From Nitrospira sp. (GTDB lineage: Bacteria; Nitrospirota; Nitrospiria; Nitrospirales; Nitrospiraceae), in contig JAOUMR010000016.1 of NCBI GenBank assembly GCA_029881435.1, positions 1-52,254 on the forward strand: a stretch of DNA of 52,254 bases. Direction: 5' to 3'. Shown one piece after another: positions 44,444 to 52,254 of this stretch. The stretch's first letter is position 1, and each line of letters opens with the position of its first letter. The notes under the pieces were generated by a model, which searched no databases, was not told where the DNA came from, and worked only from the letters and a program-made list of their open reading frames with translations. The position numbers were made by a program, and so were the translations under genes.

Positions 44444-44851
44444 AGACGAAGAACCACCGATCAGATGAGTCAGCGCAAAATGGTGGAGCACCGTATCACA
44501 GATCTTCCGATACATCTATGCGAGAGACAGGAGCGGCTGAAGGCTCGTGGCAAATCAAGCAGCACTGGCACGGAAATCTAAACCGCTTTTGGGTCGGTAG
44601 CGGATGAAGAAACCACTCATTTTGAGCCGCACTCACAGTTTGAGCCGCACTCACAGATAGAGGAGTAGCGTACAATCTTCCCGCTGCGCATCATTATTGT
44701 ATGAGAGCAGTCCTCAGTTCTTTTCCGAGCACTCCTCCCGAAATGGTTTCCCATTCAAGTCATCTTTTATTGTAAAACCATCTAATTAGTAGTACGTTCT
44801 GTTCCTCCATCGATAAAGTCGACGTTGAGTTAAAGGCACGGAGGGAACAGA
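44444..44851. other. spacer before the metallopeptidase gene
   Basis: About 400 bases between divergent genes. It contains an 18-base tandem duplication (44621-44656) but no supported gene. Promoters for both neighbours should lie here; none is clear. Confidence 0.45.
44621..44656. repeat. tandem 18-base repeat, two copies
   Basis: TTTGAGCCGCACTCACAG occurs twice in direct succession (44621-44638 and 44639-44656), both perfect. It lies between divergent promoters, where it could be two binding sites for one regulator or a replication-slippage scar. Confidence 0.7.
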
Positions 44852-46555
44852 ATGAACAGTAGGGACACTCGTCTCACCAGGATTCTCCTATTCGGCACAA
44901 TCCTTTCGATCGTGGCTGGTAGCCCCGGACTCCAATCAGCTGCCTCATCCAATGAAGACCATCAGAAACGACATGGTTCCATCGAGGCGGCCCAACCTCA
45001 AGGCCAACCAGATCCTGATCTGCTTCCGTTGTGGGCTGCCTTGCTCGGAAAAGCCTCTGGCCCTGTGTCGGTGGCATGGAGTTCCCTCTGGGGCACCCCG
45101 CATGCGGTCTATGGCAAACTGACATCTTCAATGGATGTGTCCGAGACATCGGCGCGGCAGTTTCTCTCCTCTCATGCGGCCTTGCTGAAATTGGACCAGT
45201 CACTTCCTGGCTTACGCTTGACTCGGACGGTCGCCACCCTCGGTGGGACGCTTTACAGATTCAGTCAATCGGTCGACGACGTGCCGGTCTATGGGGCGGA
45301 GGTGACCGTGTTCTTCGACAAACAGGGCCGAGTTGTCGCGCTTACCAATACAGCGGTGCCGAGTGCCAGTCTTGCGACCCTCCCGCCAACGGTGACGGAG
45401 GCCGACGCGGTGAACACGGCTCGAGGAGGAGTGCCTGCCAGACCAAAGGACGACGGACCGACGGACGATCTACCTGGTCCTTCGACCCGGCTGGTCATTT
45501 ATGCGGAAAGCGGTACGCCGACCCTTGCCTGGGAAGTCGTGGTGCCCACCCACGGGCCAACGTGGCAAGTATTTGTGCATGCACGGAAGGGCACGATCCT
45601 GACACCAGCCCGGGATCTCAATCGCTATGTGGATGGAAGCGGCCAAATATTTGAAGTGAATGCGATCGTCGCCTCGGGCAGTAACACCTTGACTGACCAA
45701 AGCGATTCCGCCGCGGCGGTTCCAAGAAGCGCCTATAGCACGGTCATCCTGCGAGGTCTCGTTGGAAACGGTCTTCTGGACGGGCCTTTTGCGTCCAGCA
45801 GCTTAACAAAAAGGCGGGTGACGTCGAACAACCAAAGCTTTGTGTACGATCGAAGTTCGAACGGCTTTAGCGAGACGATGGGCTATTACTATCTCGACTT
45901 CGCTCAGCGGTATATCCAGTCGTTAGGCTTTACCAATGTGAATAATCGGCAGCAGTCCTTTAGCGTCGACCGGTACAAGAGGGACAACTCGTTCTACACG
46001 CCCAAAAGCAAGGACATTTCATATGGCCTCGGGGGTGTAGACGACGCCGAAGATGCCGATGTCATTCTCCATGAGTACGGTCATGCGATCCAGGATGACA
46101 TTGTGCCGGGGTTTGGCTCCGCTCCTGAGGCGGCTGCGCTCGGCGAGGGGTTTGCGGATTATTGGGCTGGGACGGTGAACGAGCAGAAGTGGCCCGTTTC
46201 TGGTCCTCGCAGTCCGTGTCTCGCGTCATGGGATGCCTCATCCTACGATTCGGCGATACCGCCTTGTCTTCGCCGGCTCGATAGCACGAAACTTTATCCG
46301 CAGTCGGTGGTGGGCGAACCCCACGATGATGGAGAGATTTGGTCCGCGGCTCTCTGGCAGATTCACAATCAGCTTGGGGCGGCGCTGGCCGACACCGCGA
46401 TCGTACAACACCATTTTTTGCTCCCGGCGAATGCCACGTTTAATGTTGCGGCGAATGCGCTCGTGACTGCGGCGATCAACCTGAACTATAAGACGGTGAA
46501 AGTCGACACGATTCGCGCAATCCTACGAGCACGCGGCTTCACGGTGACCAACTAA
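44852..46555 (+). CDS. secreted M36/M4-like zinc metallopeptidase
   Basis: Exported protease of the fungalysin/thermolysin class. The 567 residues have a signal peptide (ILLFGTILSIVAGSPGLQSA) and an FTP/PepSY-like propeptide at about 90-200 (GLRLTRTVATLGGTLYRFSQ; VPVYGAEVTVFFDKQGRVVA) that would keep the zymogen inactive. A catalytic domain follows with zinc ligands His407 and His411 in HEYGHAIQDD and Glu432 in ALGEGFADYW. The start has a GGAGGG site. The layout is complete, so the enzyme should be active. It is not linked to neighbours; the IS element lies 220 bases downstream. No secretion-system genes are nearby. Confidence 0.9.
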   Translation: MNSRDTRLTRILLFGTILSIVAGSPGLQSAASSNEDHQKRHGSIEAAQPQGQPDPDLLPLWAALLGKASGPVSVAWSSLWGTPHAVYGKLTSSMDVSETSARQFLSSHAALLKLDQSLPGLRLTRTVATLGGTLYRFSQSVDDVPVYGAEVTVFFDKQGRVVALTNTAVPSASLATLPPTVTEADAVNTARGGVPARPKDDGPTDDLPGPSTRLVIYAESGTPTLAWEVVVPTHGPTWQVFVHARKGTILTPARDLNRYVDGSGQIFEVNAIVASGSNTLTDQSDSAAAVPRSAYSTVILRGLVGNGLLDGPFASSSLTKRRVTSNNQSFVYDRSSNGFSETMGYYYLDFAQRYIQSLGFTNVNNRQQSFSVDRYKRDNSFYTPKSKDISYGLGGVDDAEDADVILHEYGHAIQDDIVPGFGSAPEAAALGEGFADYWAGTVNEQKWPVSGPRSPCLASWDASSYDSAIPPCLRRLDSTKLYPQSVVGEPHDDGEIWSAALWQIHNQLGAALADTAIVQHHFLLPANATFNVAANALVTAAINLNYKTVKVDTIRAILRARGFTVTN

Positions 46556-46775
46556 ACGCATGAACGTATCGTAGTGCTGAGTGTTCACGACATGACTTCG
46601 TTCGCGTACCGGGTCGCTGGGGGTGGGTCACTCTTGGCGACGGTGGGCCAATGTACGTGTGAGCTTGACGGCCTTCACGAGCACAGTACTCCCACTGTCT
46701 AGTGTACCGCACGTCTCAACCACGCAACGCGAGCTGCGTGATACGAGCTAGTTCCTGGATTCCACGGCAATGTTT

Positions 46776-47810
46776 TGACCCGCGGTTTAGGAGTTACCCC
46801 TAGTGCTACTTCAGACAACCTATAGCCAAGCCCTCAATTACTGATGGACATTGACGGTGAACTTTGGCGATCATGGGGGCATGCGATGCTCATCAGATTT
46901 GCGCCAACGGGTCGTGGATTTTGTCCGAGGCGGTGGAAGCAAGGCCGAAGCGGCTCGGCGATTCAAGGTGGGGGAGGCGAGCGTGTATCGCTGGCTCAAG
47001 CCTGGCGGCCTGGCGTACCAGCGCCCCGGCCCTCGCCGGGCCCATAAGTTGGATTGGGAGCAGTTACGCCGTCATGTGGAGGACCATCCCGATCGGACGC
47101 ACGCAGAACGGGCGCGGCATTTCCACGTCTCCCGGCATTGCATCTGGAACGCGCTGCGAAAACTGGCGGTCACGCATAAAAAAAAGGATGGGCTACCAAG
47201 AACGCGACCCTCTCCGACGAAGATGGTTCCTCCGTCTTCGCGAACGGTTCCTACGACGCGGCAAACAGCCCGTCTACATCGATGAATGCGGGTTTGCGCC
47301 TTCGACGGCGCGGCGCTATGGGTACGCACCGAAAGGCCAGCGCGTGGATGGCCTGGTTTCCGGACAGCGACGGCCACGCACCTCGCTCATTGCCGCTCGC
47401 ATGGATGGGCGACTTGCAGAGCCCTGTCTGTTCGAAGGAACCTGCGATACGGCGGTCTTCACCGCCTGGCTGAAGACGAGGTTATGCCCGCGTCTGAACG
47501 CCCAACATCTCGTTATCATGGACAACGCCGCATTTCATACCTCGCCCGAAACGGCGCAGCTCATCGAGGCGACGGGCGCGACCCTCCTGTTCCTCGCGCC
47601 CTATTCCCCCGACCTCAACCCCATCGAGCAGGACTTCGCCGCCCTGAAGAAGCGCCGGGAGTATCAGGAGCAGGCCACCCTCGACGACATCGTCAAGGCC
47701 TATCAATGATTGTGGGCTTAGCTATAACCCCACAAGAAACAACATGTCAGGAGGCCGGTACGATTTGGTACTAATGGGGCTGGTTTGGCCTGTCGTGGTA
47801 GCAGAATCGG
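46776..47810 (+). mobile_element. IS630-type insertion sequence
   Basis: About 1 kb element with a two-frame IS630-family transposase. The left end is taken where homology to the repeats at 43260 and 49097 begins (GACCCGCGGTTTAGGAGTTA). The right end is taken where homology to 43343-43375 ends (GGGGCTGGTTTGGCC then GTGGTAGCAG). The terminal inverted repeats are weak by eye, so the exact limits are uncertain by some tens of bases. Downstream, about 47850-47890, a fragment reads FRQLSQEEFPQAIQKK, a piece of an interrupted or decayed gene. Confidence 0.7.
46881..47709 (+). CDS. IS630-family transposase, split in two frames
   Basis: The first part (from the ATG at 46881) encodes the helix-turn-helix region: DLRQRVVDFVRGGGSKAEAA and RRFKVGEASVYRWLK. 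The second part, in a frame shifted by +1, encodes the DDE catalytic domain with Asp in PVYIDECGF, Asp in VIMDNAAFH and Glu in SPDLNPIEQDF. Frames meet at a run of eight A (47178-47185). Losing one A, by transcriptional slippage or by frameshifting, would join them into a full-length enzyme. Otherwise the element is inactive. All catalytic residues are intact, which favours a programmed event or a very recent mutation. Confidence 0.8.
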
Positions 47811-47901
47811 AGTCGGAGTATGTGAAGGTTGAGGAGCCATCGTCACATGTAGTTCAGGCAACTGTCCCAGGAGGAATTCCCGCAGGCGATCCAGAAGAAG
47901 C

Positions 47902-48368
47902 TCATTGAAGGAAATCCATCAACAGTTCGGGAAACCGGTCTATACCTTTGTCGATGACACGCATAATGAGGCTGTTCAGGATCTCTGTTGGAAGGTTACG
48001 GATTTTGTCTAGCGCAGATGCCTTCTTTTCTTCCGGAATAGAAAGCGCCTGTACTTTCGACGCGAGGATTTGTCGGAGTTGGTCAGCGTCGAGTCTTACC
48101 GTCACAGTGCGAAGGATGGCCCCGATACCACCATCGTCTTCGAGAAAATCCAATCCAGTTCGGTGATTCTGACGTTTACGAGTTGCCCGTAAGGGATGTG
48201 TGCTTTGCTCTCGACGCCGGTGAGTAACCCATGCCCCTCTAAATAGCGGAGATTGGGTATGAAGTCAGGATCGGATTCAAAAAGCTGAGCAAAGTTGGCG
48301 CTATGCGTTGGATAAGACTCCTTTAGAGTCTGGAGCATTCGACGCTGTAAAGGGCGGTTAAGATTCAT
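47902..48368 (-). pseudogene. frameshifted gene of unknown function
   Basis: Two adjoining minus-strand frames make one protein when a single base is restored near 48155. The N-terminal part is MNLNRPLQRRMLQTLKESYP through YLEGHGLLTGVE, resembling a winged-helix start. The C-terminal part is GLDFLEDDGGIGAILRTVTV through VRLDADQLRQILASK. The motif after the break (ITE...GLDFLEDDGG) reads as one continuous domain. No slippery run is present, so mutation is more likely than programmed shifting. It is beside the IS element. Confidence 0.6.
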
Positions 48369-48449
48369 AGCTTTTAGATTGTATCGTAGACCTCACCTTC
48401 CTTCTAGCCTGGAAATCGTGAGTTAGGCAGCCTCAAACCACCTGCGCAG

Positions 48450-48689
48450 ATGACGGATGTCGACACATTCGTAGAAATCATGAGCCACAATCTCGATGCG
48501 CTCACGGAGTTACACATTAGGTACAGGACTTGTGCTAAAAGTCTCTCCAACCTGCGGTCTCGACAGCATACAGTGGAGCCTTATGAATTTGTGTCCGACA
48601 CCGATGCGGATATTCGTACTATGCCTGATCCAGTCCGCAACTGTACATGCGGCCTCGTCGGGAGCAGAGGCACTTCCCCGGTCAAAGCT
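48450..48689. other. decayed coding DNA
   Basis: Protein-like stretches change frame repeatedly on the plus strand, for example SKLYGLGVTWEVGVGERFF in one frame and LFDTDQAPISAVRISING in the next (both extending slightly past this interval). This pattern suggests remnants of an envelope protein gene. No intact reading frame or start is supported. Confidence 0.35.
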
Positions 48690-48989
48690 CTACGGTCTTG
48701 GGGTAACCTGGGAGGTTGGAGTGGGGGAGCGTTTCTTTTCGATACGGATCAAGCTCCAATTTCTGCTGTCAGGATAAGCATAAATGGAATGGGCAATGCT
48801 CACGTCTCCTGGGCATGCAGCGCACCGCGCAGGGCTTGAATCGTCAAGGGTGCATTCCCCTCGCTTCTCTCCAACCGCTTTGTTCACCAGATCCACGGTG
48901 TCTCGCCGCATCTCTGGGAGCTCTTCCACAATTTTCGTGTACGTCTCAGCTCTTCTCTTCGCCGCTTCATAGGACATCTTAAGCGGCAT
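48690..48989 (-). CDS. uncertain small gene, duplicated 5' end
   Basis: The frame starts MPLKMSYEAAKRRAETYTKI and continues with VEELPEMRRDTVDLVNKAVG, a helical charged pattern that looks like real protein. The second half (from about residue 46) is less convincing, and the true gene may end or be broken there. Its first 15 codons and upstream bases recur at 42484-42534. The function is unknown. It could be a truncated gene. Confidence 0.4.
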   Translation of the reverse strand: MPLKMSYEAAKRRAETYTKIVEELPEMRRDTVDLVNKAVGEKRGECTLDDSSPARCAACPGDVSIAHSIYAYPDSRNWSLIRIEKKRSPTPTSQVTPRP

Positions 48990-49015
48990 CAGACCGTGAA
49001 GGGTGCCGTGAAGTA

Positions 49016-49165
49016 ATCCTCCAGGCGACCTTACTGTTGTTGGTTCCTCATTTCAACTTTAACATACAAGGAGTTGTTCGGGCAGCTTAGAAATTGGACC
49101 TGTGATTAAGTAATTACATCTAGTACAACATCCGACAACCTCATCCCACAAGAAACCACAACTCA
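49016..49165. repeat. second IS-related repeat
   Basis: TTTAACATACAAGGAGTTGT and then AGAAATTGGACCTGTG match the repeat at 43190 onward. The piece CCCACAAGAAACCACA matches the IS right part at 47732 (CCCACAAGAAACAACA). It is a more diverged copy with both IS-end sequences close together and no transposase. The remaining bases up to 49302 hold no supported gene. Confidence 0.55.
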
Positions 49166-49302
49166 GAACTCTCCTGAAATGGGTCGAGAGGTGGCTAGTC
49201 AATTGTTGCCTTCAAGAGAACACGCCGGGAACACGTAGGGTAATTATCTAGCTTTGTGTAGCTGGTCGTAATCATTCCGTTGAATCGAACAATTGGAAGG
49301 GT

Positions 49303-49779
49303 TCACTGTCTTCTCCGCATGAGTGATCGTCGTTGCCGCCCGCGTTTCTTCTTTTTCACGCTTACAGGTGAAGTGGGATCCTCTGGGAAGAGTCGAAGAA
49401 AGTCTGCCACTCGAACGATGGCCACATCTTGATAGGTCCTGAGTCGAAGTAAGTGGTGGTCACCGGTGACGATGAGATCGGCGGCGGCCTCAACCGCGCA
49501 TTCCAGGATGCGGTTATCCGGAAGGTCCTCAAGAACCATGATTCTGACAGAAGGCTTGACGATCGTCGCAGCGCGCCCGATGAGTCGGAGGGCGGCGGCA
49601 ACGTCTTCTTCGGCCTGATGAAATTTGGTTCGGAAGACGCCTGCGGTTTCGGTCAAAATCGGGAGGGAGGTAAAGAGCGTCGCCTGTCTTCGTTGGATGT
49701 GGAGGAAGGCATCTTCGGCGAGGCTCCCCGGGAGAAGGAAGGCCGAGACATAGACGTTGGTGTCGAAGACCACCTTCAT
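49303..49779 (-). CDS. PIN-domain toxin of a toxin-antitoxin pair
   Basis: Putative RNase toxin. The 158 residues carry the PIN acidic residues: Asp6 in VVFDTNVYVSAFL, the Glu in ILTETAGVF, and the two in LPDNRILECAVEAAADLIVTGD. The C-terminal tail is extremely basic (VKKKKRGRQRRSLMRRRQ), which may aid RNA binding. The ATG shares one base with the stop of the antitoxin gene upstream, so they are translationally coupled. The family (PIN toxin of the TIGR00305 kind) is usually VapC-like. Confidence 0.88.
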   Translation of the reverse strand: MKVVFDTNVYVSAFLLPGSLAEDAFLHIQRRQATLFTSLPILTETAGVFRTKFHQAEEDVAAALRLIGRAATIVKPSVRIMVLEDLPDNRILECAVEAAADLIVTGDHHLLRLRTYQDVAIVRVADFLRLFPEDPTSPVSVKKKKRGRQRRSLMRRRQ

Positions 49780-50024
49780 CAGCGGTCTTCGAACACGATG
49801 CGGGAGACTTCTTCCTCGGTCAAGGGCCCGCGCCGTCGCACACGCCGGCCCATCTTGCGTTGCAGGGTAAAAAACTCTTCCTCGGCGAGACGGTCCTTAT
49901 AGGCTTCCACCATACGTCGAAAGAGCTCGCTTTTGGTCGTCTTCTGGCGGGCCGTGAGCTTTTCGTACTCTGCGGCAATCTCCGGGGTGACCGAAAAACC
50001 CAAGACCGCGGTCTTTCTGCTCAT
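49779..50024 (-). CDS. antitoxin partner of the PIN toxin
   Basis: The 81-residue protein starts MSRKTAVLGFSVTPEIAAEY and has a ribbon-helix-helix-like N-terminus (beta strand TAVLGFSVTP, then helices through SELFRRMVEAYKDRL). A charged C-terminal part (RKMGRRVRRRGPLTEEEV) probably wraps the toxin. Position directly before the PIN gene, one-base overlap and an operator-like palindrome just upstream all support the antitoxin role. The start has a TGAGG-type site. Confidence 0.82.
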   Translation of the reverse strand: MSRKTAVLGFSVTPEIAAEYEKLTARQKTTKSELFRRMVEAYKDRLAEEEFFTLQRKMGRRVRRRGPLTEEEVSRIVFEDR

Positions 50025-50037
50025 TGGATTACCTCAT

Positions 50038-50058
50038 GAGTTAAACCTGGTTAAACTC
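50038..50058 (-). promoter_or_regulatory. operator-like palindrome of the toxin-antitoxin operon
   Basis: GAGTTAAACC-T-GGTTAAACTC: nine of ten positions pair about the central base at 50048. It lies 14-34 bases before the antitoxin start, where an autoregulating ribbon-helix-helix antitoxin would bind. Confidence 0.6.
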
Positions 50059-50165
50059 TAGCAGATTCGATCAGGGGACGCAACGCTAGCGTCGGGCATC
50101 GGCATGGCTGGTCAGCTGTGGTCAGGGAGCTGAACAGGAGCGGCAATGATGCAGGAGGAAAGTGA

Positions 50166-50196
50166 GGGGAAGCCCCCGGAGGGCCGAAGGCTTCCC
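50166..50196 (-). terminator. hairpin after the 81-residue gene
   Basis: Eight-bp stem GGGAAGCC (50167-50174) with GGCTTCCC (50189-50196), 14-base loop, about 12 bases after the stop of the minus-strand gene at 50208. On that strand the following bases are CTCACTTTCCT, a poor T-run. Confidence 0.45.
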
Positions 50197-50207
50197 TGTG
50201 AAGCAGC

Positions 50208-50453
50208 TCATCGCTTCAGTGCATGAGCGTTGATCCACTCCTTCGCCTCACAGGCGACATTCATGAGCGCCTCGAGGTCGTTGAAACCGAAGGAGGTGCC
50301 GTTGCGCCACTCCCCGGACTGATCCTTGAACGGTCGAGAAAAGGTCGTCGCGAAGAACGGGCCCTTCTCGCTGACATTCTCCCAGATCGTGGCCTTAATG
50401 TTCCCACATCGCAGCGTGGTGGCCGGTCGTTTGGATGAGTTGTTGGTCGCCAT
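50208..50453 (-). CDS. small conserved-looking protein (81 aa)
   Basis: The product starts MATNNSSKRPATTLRCGNIK and has the block VSEKGPFFATTFSRPFKDQS followed by GEWRNGTSFGFNDLEALMNV, a beta-rich core ending in a helix (CEAKEWINAHALKR). Small proteins of this kind occur on plasmids and in accessory regions; the function is not known. The start has AGGAAACGAG just ahead. Confidence 0.65.
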   Translation of the reverse strand: MATNNSSKRPATTLRCGNIKATIWENVSEKGPFFATTFSRPFKDQSGEWRNGTSFGFNDLEALMNVACEAKEWINAHALKR

Positions 50454-50732
50454 CTCGTTTCCTGCTCGTGTGAAATGTAGATGACTCTCTCACGGGAGGA
50501 GGAGAGGCACCGCACAGTTCACAGAGGAAACAGGAGGCAAAGGCCGGAGTGGAATCGGCAACGGGAGTGCCAGGGGTCACGGGTTGAGGAGCTCTAGTTC
50601 ATTCTGATGTATGCTTCCGACAAGAGCTGGCCCGGGTCCGCATCGTGGTGAAGGGCGAAGGAGACGAGAGCCCTGGTCTTGATCCCGTAATGACTGAATG
50701 TGGGGCCTGTGAGGCAAGAACGGAAGAGGGTG

Positions 50733-50870
50733 TCACGGCGCGAAGGGGAAGACCAGCGAGGCGATGCCGAGGAACAAGACGCCGGCAATCAGCCATAAGA
50801 GTCCATCGCGAGTAGACTGGAATAGGCTGAGGAACAGTCCCGCGCAAATGATAAGCAGAACGATATGCAT
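50733..50870 (-). CDS. tiny membrane protein (45 aa)
   Basis: The ATG at 50870 opens MHIVLLIICAGLFLSLFQST, followed by RDGLLWLIAGVLFLGIASLV and a short FPFAP end. This gives two hydrophobic helices linked by a short charged turn, a typical hairpin membrane peptide. The ribosome site is weak. It could be a regulatory small membrane protein, or part of a longer broken frame. Confidence 0.45.
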   Translation of the reverse strand: MHIVLLIICAGLFLSLFQSTRDGLLWLIAGVLFLGIASLVFPFAP

Positions 50871-51268
50871 GATGAGCAGTCTGTAAGTGTAGCACGGGCG
50901 CGAGAAAAGGCGAGTAGAACGGAGTGAACAGCGAGACCAAGGACACACCGGCAGTTGGTCGGAAGAGCGAATAGGCTTGCATCCAGCCTGGGCTCGCACA
51001 CCAAGCCACTGTGGATACGGAGGGCGGTCCCGTCATCGAGCTCTCCGGGGTATACCGCCCGTTTGGCGTCCTGATGGCGACCTCGGTCGCTTCGATCGGC
51101 GACGAAGCGTCCCTTCCCCGCCATGGAAGAAGCCTTCAGGTCCGCCCGTCGAGTGGGGATGAAACGCGAAGGTGAAACAGGTGAAGGGTAATGGTAATGT
51201 TGTGCCTGGACCGGGAGAGTTCAGTTTCTCCTGAACCTCAACCTTAGCCTCAGTTCTTCGGAGCACGC
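50871..51268. other. spacer before the second sthA copy
   Basis: About 400 bases. Open frames exist on both strands but overlap each other and lack starts with ribosome sites or family features. The sthA2 promoter should lie in the right half; a GGAG site precedes its ATG. Confidence 0.4.
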
Positions 51269-52254
51269 ATGGCACACTACGACTTACTCGTCATCGGCAC
51301 GGGACCGGCCGGCCAAAAGGCCGCCGTGCAGGCGGCCAAACTTGGCAAGAAGGTGGGCTTGATCGAGAAAAAGGAAGTCGTCGGAGGCGTCTGCATCAAC
51401 ACCGGTACGATTCCGAGTAAGGCCCTGCGCGAAGCCGTGCTCTATTTTTCCGGCATTCCACAGCGCAGCATCTATGGCACCCCGTACCGTCTCAAGGACA
51501 CGATTCAAATCGAGGAACTCGTTCGCCACGCCAACTACGTCATCACGAACGAGATCAGGATCGTGCACGATCAGATGGCTCGAAACCAGGTCGAGATGAT
51601 TTTCGGATCCGCCAGTTTTCTCGATCCACACCGGCTCTTCATCCAACACCGGAGCGGCCCGAGCGAACATACGGCTGATTTCATTGTCATCGCCGTCGGC
51701 ACGGAACCAAGCCGCCCGCCCGAGATCCCGTTCGACGACTCCTCCATCATCGATACGGACGGGCTCCTGACCCTCCAACGCCTTCCCTCCTCCATCGTGA
51801 TCGTCGGAGGCGGGGTCATTGGCACAGAGTACGCCTCTATGCTTGCGGCGCTGGGAATTCCCACCACCCTCATCGACAAGCGTCCTCGTCTGTTAGAGTT
51901 TGCCGATGCCGAGGTCATTGAAAATCTCCAGCGACAGATGAAAGACTTCGGCGCCACCCTGTATCACGACGAAGAAGTCCTCGCGATCAAGAAGGCACCT
52001 GACAATTCCATCCATGTCGTGTTGAGGCATGCTCAGCCGATCCAAGCGGCAATGCTGATGTATGCGATCGGTCGGGTCGGCGCGACAAAGGGACTCAACC
52101 TGGAAGCGGCGGGATTGAAACCGGACAATCGCGGTCGGCTGGGCGTGAACGAACACTTCCAGACCGCGGTTCCACATATCTATGGGGCCGGCGACGTCAT
52201 CGGCTTTCCGGCCCTTGCCTCAACCTCGATGCAGCAAGGACGCCACGCCTCCTG
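51269..52254 (+). CDS. sthA: second soluble transhydrogenase copy (incomplete at window end)
   Basis: The frame is open from the ATG at 51269 (GGAG site at 51260) to the window end, covering 328 residues of an expected 467 or so. It begins MAHYDLLVIGTGPAGQKAAV and carries the single-Cys GGVCINTGTIPSKALREAVL, IVGGGVIGTEYASMLAALGI and YGAGDVIGFPALAST. It closely follows the copy at 9323-10726 along its whole visible length, roughly four in five residues by eye. Its codons end more often in C, which may point to a separate origin or long divergence. Function is as for the first copy; a specialised role is possible. Confidence 0.9.
   Translation, partial: MAHYDLLVIGTGPAGQKAAVQAAKLGKKVGLIEKKEVVGGVCINTGTIPSKALREAVLYFSGIPQRSIYGTPYRLKDTIQIEELVRHANYVITNEIRIVHDQMARNQVEMIFGSASFLDPHRLFIQHRSGPSEHTADFIVIAVGTEPSRPPEIPFDDSSIIDTDGLLTLQRLPSSIVIVGGGVIGTEYASMLAALGIPTTLIDKRPRLLEFADAEVIENLQRQMKDFGATLYHDEEVLAIKKAPDNSIHVVLRHAQPIQAAMLMYAIGRVGATKGLNLEAAGLKPDNRGRLGVNEHFQTAVPHIYGAGDVIGFPALASTSMQQGRHAS

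Noticed and set aside
50789-51162. Overlapping open frames on both strands before the second sthA
   Set aside because: They overlap each other, lack ribosome sites and show no recognisable protein features.
1-52254. tRNA genes
   Set aside because: I looked for T-loop-like GGTTCGAATCC patterns with matching stems in the spacers and found only matches inside protein genes.

Overview
The window looks like a chromosomal segment of a Nitrospira-type bacterium (phylum Nitrospirota). This is inferred from gene content and style: moderately GC-rich DNA, many small secreted or lipid-anchored proteins, a citrate synthase/fumarase/two-subunit pyruvate carboxylase set, a His-rich SmbP-like metal-binding protein (first known from nitrifiers), a soluble transhydrogenase and a hemE-hemH-hemG run. 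No rRNA, tRNA or CRISPR array was found.

Left part (1-16 kb): citrate synthase, an Hsp20 chaperone with a clear terminator, a 57-residue zinc-ribbon protein on the minus strand, fumarase, an NlpC/P60 lipoprotein and the RNA-binding protein Tex. A six-gene minus-strand series follows, in transcription order pycA, pycB, a lipid-anchored alpha/beta hydrolase, a lipid-anchored thiol peroxidase without the resolving cysteine, sthA and tenA. Spacing is short (one overlap, otherwise 45-86 bases), so it may be one transcription unit joining anaplerotic carboxylation with redox balance.

Middle (16-28 kb): mostly small secreted proteins and proteins of unknown function. It includes a B12-type radical SAM enzyme coupled by a 5-base gap to an unrecognised 331-residue protein, a nucleotidyltransferase, an FmdB zinc ribbon, a decayed solute-binding-protein gene, a DMT transporter and a fatty-acid desaturase.

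Housekeeping block (28-42.5 kb): hemE-hemH-hemG, an FNR-type reductase, a Sel1-repeat protein, MazG, a DUF1844 protein, an NtrY/NtrX-type two-component pair, a response regulator with a Cys-rich tail, and purM-purN. hemE and the NlpC gene both sit directly behind a good promoter with almost no leader, so their mRNAs may be leaderless.

Right part (42.5-52.3 kb): an accessory, scarred region. It holds the SmbP-like protein, a His-rich membrane protein, an M36-like secreted metallopeptidase, an IS630-type element whose transposase is split at a run of eight A, two shorter relatives of that element, frameshifted and truncated genes, a PIN-domain toxin-antitoxin pair with an operator-like palindrome, and the start of a second, very similar sthA copy that runs off the window.

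The most promising leads for something undescribed are the radical SAM/unknown-protein pair, the one-Cys lipid-anchored peroxidase in the pyc-sthA cluster, the possible small RNA upstream of fumC, and the family of repeats related to the IS element.
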